64,000 nucleotides of DNA from Parasphingopyxis lamellibrachiae (GTDB lineage Bacteria; Pseudomonadota; Alphaproteobacteria; Sphingomonadales; Sphingomonadaceae), in contig NZ_QRDP01000004.1 in the NCBI RefSeq assembly GCF_003385775.1, positions 2,630,957 to 2,694,956 of the forward strand, in the 5' to 3' direction. Shown piece after piece: positions 61,055-64,000 of the stretch. Below the pieces are notes generated by a model. It did no database searches, was not told the origin of the DNA, and worked only from the letters and a program-made list of their open reading frames with translations. Made by a program: the position numbers and the translations under genes. Positions within the stretch are counted from its first letter, which is position 1; each line of letters begins with the position of its first letter.

Positions 61055-64000
61055 ATGCAGATAAAGCGCCTGAAACTTGCGGGCTTCAAGAGCTTTGTCG
61101 ATCCGACGGAACTGCGAATCGAATCCGGCCTGACTGGCATTGTCGGGCCCAATGGGTGCGGCAAATCCAACCTGCTCGAGGCGTTGCGCTGGACGATGGG
61201 GGAAAGCTCCCCCAAATCCATGCGCGGCGGCGGCATGGAAGATGTGATCTTTGCCGGAACCGATGCCCGCCCTGCGCGCGATTTTGCCGAAGTATCCATC
61301 CTTGCGGAGCGCGACGAGGGTGACCGCCCCGATAACGAAACTGTTGCGCTGGAAAGCGAAGTGGAGGTGGTCCGCCGGATCGAACGCGGAGCTGGGTCCG
61401 CCTATCGGGTGAACGGCCGCGATGTACGCGCCAAAGATGTCGCGTTGCTGTTTGCTGATGCGGCGACCGGCGCCCATTCCCCGGCGCTGGTCAGCCAGGG
61501 CAAGATAGGCGCGGTGGTTTCCGCCAAGCCTGCCGAACGGCGGCAGATGCTGGAAGAAGCCGCCGGCATCGCCGGTCTGCATGTGCGCCGAAAAGATGCG
61601 GAACAGAAGCTGCGCGCAACCGAAACCAACCTGTCCCGACTTGATGACCTGTTGGCCGATATGGACGGCCGGATTCGCGCGTTGAAGCGCCAGGCCAATC
61701 AGGCGCGTCGCTATCGCAAGCTCAGCGATTCCATCGAATTGGGCGAGGCGCGGCTGGTATTTGCGCGCTGGCGCGATGCGGCCAGCGCGGCAGAGGTGGC
61801 AAAAGCCGAAGCTGAGCAGGCCGAAACGCAGGTGTCGGAGGCCGCTGAACGCCAGCGCAACGCCGCCGTGCATCAGGCCGATGCCGCACGCAAACTGGCC
61901 GAACAGCGCAGTGCAGCCGAAGAGGCGCGGGCTGCAGCAGCAACCCTCGGCCATGAGCTGGCCGCATTGAAAAATGAGCGCAGCGCGCTCGAGCGGCGGA
62001 TCGGGGAGCTTTCGAGCCAACAGGAAAATCTGGCGCGCGACCGGGGCCGGGAAGACGCCCTGGCCAGCGATGCGGCAGCGGCGCTTGAGCGGCTTGAGAC
62101 GGAAGAGCAGGAAATTACGGCCCGGCTCGAGGGCACGGATGAACGCCGGGCCGAGAGTGAGCGCAAGTTACAGGAAGCCGAAACCGTTGCGCGGGATGCT
62201 GAACTGGCCATGGCGCGGGCGCTGGCTGCCCAGGCATCGCAACAGGCCGATATTCGCGTGGCGGAAGCCAATATGGAAAGCGCGCAGCAGCGTCTTGCGC
62301 GAGCCGAGGCGGAGGCAGGCCGGGTCGCGACGGAACTGGCCGAACTTGGCGATGTGGAGCCGCTTGAGGCAGCGTATCGCGAGGCTGAAACGGCCCGGAA
62401 CGCGGCCGAAGCAAAGATCGCCGAGTTACGGGATGCCATCGAAATGGCGGACGGGCAGCGGGAAGCAGCGGCGAACGCCCGCGACGAGGCCGAAAGCGAA
62501 ACGGCGGCCGCCCGCGCGGCGCTCGCAGCGCTCGAATCCGAGGCGCAGGCTCTGGAACGAGGCATGGACGATGCGGTCGAGGACAAGGCGCTCGGCCATG
62601 TTCGTGCGGCCAAAGGATATGAAAAGGCGCTTGCTGCCGCTTTGGGCGACGACCTGGAGGCTGGCCTTGGCGAAACCGGGGCGCGACGCTGGACCGGCTC
62701 GAGCTCCGCAGATGGCGATCCTGCGCTGCCCGCAGGTACGCAATGTCTGGCAGAGCATGTCAAAGCGCCGGCCCAGTTGCTGCGAAGATTGGCGCAGATC
62801 GGTGTCGTTGATGCCGATGACGGGTCGATCGCGCTCGCCGTGGGGCAGCGCCTTGTCACGCATGAGGGCGGGCTGAGGCGCTGGGACGGCTATATCGCGC
62901 GCGGGGATGGCGCGGCGGCGGCTGAACGGCTGGTTCGCGTCAATCGCCTGGAATCGATAGAGGCTGCGCTGCCAGAGGCTCGGGCCAAGGTCGAGGAGGC
63001 CGCCGCGCGTGCGACCTCGGCGGTGGCGGCGGTTACCGAAGCACGCACCGTGCTGGAAGATTCTCGCGAGGCGATGGGCGAGGCTGAAAATCGCGCGCGC
63101 GCGGCGATCCGCGAACAGGATGCAGCCCGGGCGGCGATAGAGCGTCTTGCCGACCAGCAGGCGGGGCTTGCAGAACGCCGTGACCGGGCGCGGGCCGAGC
63201 TTGCCGAGGCGCAGCAAGGCCTGAAAGCAGCAGAAGGCGGAATTGCCGATCTGCCCGACAGCGGAGACTCCGATGCAACGGTCGAACGGTTGAAGGCCGC
63301 GAGCGAAGCGGCGCGGATTATCCTGGCCGAAGCGCGTGCGGAAGCGGCGACTATCGGTCAGGCGATCGACGCCGACAAGGCACGACTGGATGCCGCCCGC
63401 GCCGAAGCGAGCAGTTGGAAAAACCGGGCCGGCGAAGCGGCGCGGCGGGTGCAGGAAATGGCGAAGCGCGCGGCAGAAGCGGAAGCGGAAGCCAGGGCGC
63501 TGGTCGACGCGCCGGAAGAGATTGAAACGAATATTGCCGCGTTGCTGACCCGGGTTGGTGAAGCAGAGGTCCTGGCAGAAAGCGCCCGTGCCGAAGAACG
63601 GGTTGGCGAGGAGCGGGTAACCGAGACCGAGCGTCTGGCTGCCGAGGCTATCGAGGCGTTGTCCATGGCCCGCGAAAATCGCGCCGCCGGACAGGCCCGT
63701 TTTGAGAATGCCGAGACCCGGCGGCGCGAGTTCGAACGCGTTTCGAGCGAGAGATTCCAGTCGGCCCCGCGCGCGCTGGCCGCCAAGTTCGAATTCGACG
63801 CCGAAACGGTCGAAGAGGCAGAGCGCGAGTCGGCGCAGCTCGACAAGCTGAAGGCGGATCGCGAGCGGATCGGGCCGGTAAACCTTGTCGCGGAAAGCGA
63901 ACTGGAAGAGCTTGAAGCCGAACATGGCAGTTCGATTGCCGAACGCGAAGAGCTGGGCCAGGCGATCAACCGGCTGCGCGGTTCTATCGGCAACCTCAAC
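61055..64000 (+). CDS. smc: chromosome segregation protein SMC (partial, 3' end off window)
   Basis: The first 982 codons of the SMC ATPase, which shapes and segregates the chromosome with ScpAB. Walker A VGPNGCGKSN near residue 29-38 and the following LRWTMGE are intact; the signature and Walker B fall beyond the window. Long Ala/Glu/Arg-rich coiled coils flank a short hinge around residues 510-620 (RAAKGYEKALAAALGDDLEAG). ATG 61055 starts MQIKRLKLAGFKSFVDP, the family N-terminus. Confidence 0.95.
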   Translation, partial: MQIKRLKLAGFKSFVDPTELRIESGLTGIVGPNGCGKSNLLEALRWTMGESSPKSMRGGGMEDVIFAGTDARPARDFAEVSILAERDEGDRPDNETVALESEVEVVRRIERGAGSAYRVNGRDVRAKDVALLFADAATGAHSPALVSQGKIGAVVSAKPAERRQMLEEAAGIAGLHVRRKDAEQKLRATETNLSRLDDLLADMDGRIRALKRQANQARRYRKLSDSIELGEARLVFARWRDAASAAEVAKAEAEQAETQVSEAAERQRNAAVHQADAARKLAEQRSAAEEARAAAATLGHELAALKNERSALERRIGELSSQQENLARDRGREDALASDAAAALERLETEEQEITARLEGTDERRAESERKLQEAETVARDAELAMARALAAQASQQADIRVAEANMESAQQRLARAEAEAGRVATELAELGDVEPLEAAYREAETARNAAEAKIAELRDAIEMADGQREAAANARDEAESETAAARAALAALESEAQALERGMDDAVEDKALGHVRAAKGYEKALAAALGDDLEAGLGETGARRWTGSSSADGDPALPAGTQCLAEHVKAPAQLLRRLAQIGVVDADDGSIALAVGQRLVTHEGGLRRWDGYIARGDGAAAAERLVRVNRLESIEAALPEARAKVEEAAARATSAVAAVTEARTVLEDSREAMGEAENRARAAIREQDAARAAIERLADQQAGLAERRDRARAELAEAQQGLKAAEGGIADLPDSGDSDATVERLKAASEAARIILAEARAEAATIGQAIDADKARLDAARAEASSWKNRAGEAARRVQEMAKRAAEAEAEARALVDAPEEIETNIAALLTRVGEAEVLAESARAEERVGEERVTETERLAAEAIEALSMARENRAAGQARFENAETRRREFERVSSERFQSAPRALAAKFEFDAETVEEAERESAQLDKLKADRERIGPVNLVAESELEELEAEHGSSIAEREELGQAINRLRGSIGNLN

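Noticed and set aside
62426-63925. Minus-strand open frame opposite smc
   Set aside because: Coiled-coil gene with strong codon bias leaves long antisense frames; no motif is present.
1-64000. CRISPR arrays, prophage, insertion sequences, rRNA, integrases
   Set aside because: No repeat-spacer pattern, no transposase or phage protein, and only one tRNA was seen in the window.

Overview
This window looks like a high-GC alphaproteobacterial chromosome, most likely from the order Sphingomonadales (a marine or aquatic sphingomonad would fit). The assignment is inferred from gene content and order: a SciP/DUF1153 cell-cycle regulator, a split HisZ histidine-pathway subunit, a serC-serA-hisZ-purA cluster, hom-glpX, DciA-DsbA-like-SMC, polyhydroxyalkanoate (PHA) synthase with a phasin, and dispersed palindromic repeats of a type I associate with sphingomonad intergenic regions. 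No phage, insertion sequence, CRISPR array or plasmid gene was seen. Most of the window is compact core genome with short spacers, 1-4 bp start/stop overlaps and several convergent gene overlaps.

Layout. 1-3.2 kb: a glycosyltransferase pair running off the left edge, a small secreted protein and L-serine dehydratase. 3.3-9.3 kb: tRNA-Glu, a VOC protein, RecJ, a CPA1-type antiporter, a YadG/YadH-like ABC exporter, a palindromic repeat and a flavodoxin-like protein with a doubtful start codon. 9.3-16.6 kb: GlpX and homoserine dehydrogenase, an unusual nucleotidyltransferase overlapping an alkane hydroxylase tail to tail, an HCCA-isomerase-like protein, a thioesterase and an AlaC-type aminotransferase. 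16.7-19.7 kb: PHA module (synthase, phasin, and a paired inverted operator at the phasin promoter). 19.8-21.9 kb: ClpS, MurA and a small TSP3-repeat secreted protein.

22-31.6 kb: an RND efflux operon ending in a DUF445 protein, diverging from a SIMPL-domain protein; a GlsB-like membrane protein; SciP; MnmA; and a MerC protein behind a dyad that may be a metal-responsive operator. 31.6-39.9 kb is the most accessory-looking part: an orphan TonB-like protein, a membrane protein behind a 356-bp leader, a small Cys-containing protein, a serine hydrolase, a secreted caspase-like protease with three pre-peptidase-type repeats, PhzF, PdxH, an ABA4-like protein and a CbpA-type DnaJ. 39.9-46.7 kb: BrkB, FabI, an acetyltransferase, AroC and two carboxylate/ion transporters.

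46.7-55.2 kb, all on the minus strand, reads serC, serA, hisZ, purA, then a secreted parallel beta-helix protein translationally coupled to a diheme c-type cytochrome, and a methyltransferase-like protein. The beta-helix/diheme pair belongs to a recurring two-gene partnership of unknown function and is the best candidate here for an undescribed system. 55.3-64 kb: an extensin-like lipoprotein, a LOG-family protein, a membrane-anchored cytochrome c with an acidic tail, NudC-MutY, and DciA/DsbA-like/SMC, with SMC cut by the right edge.
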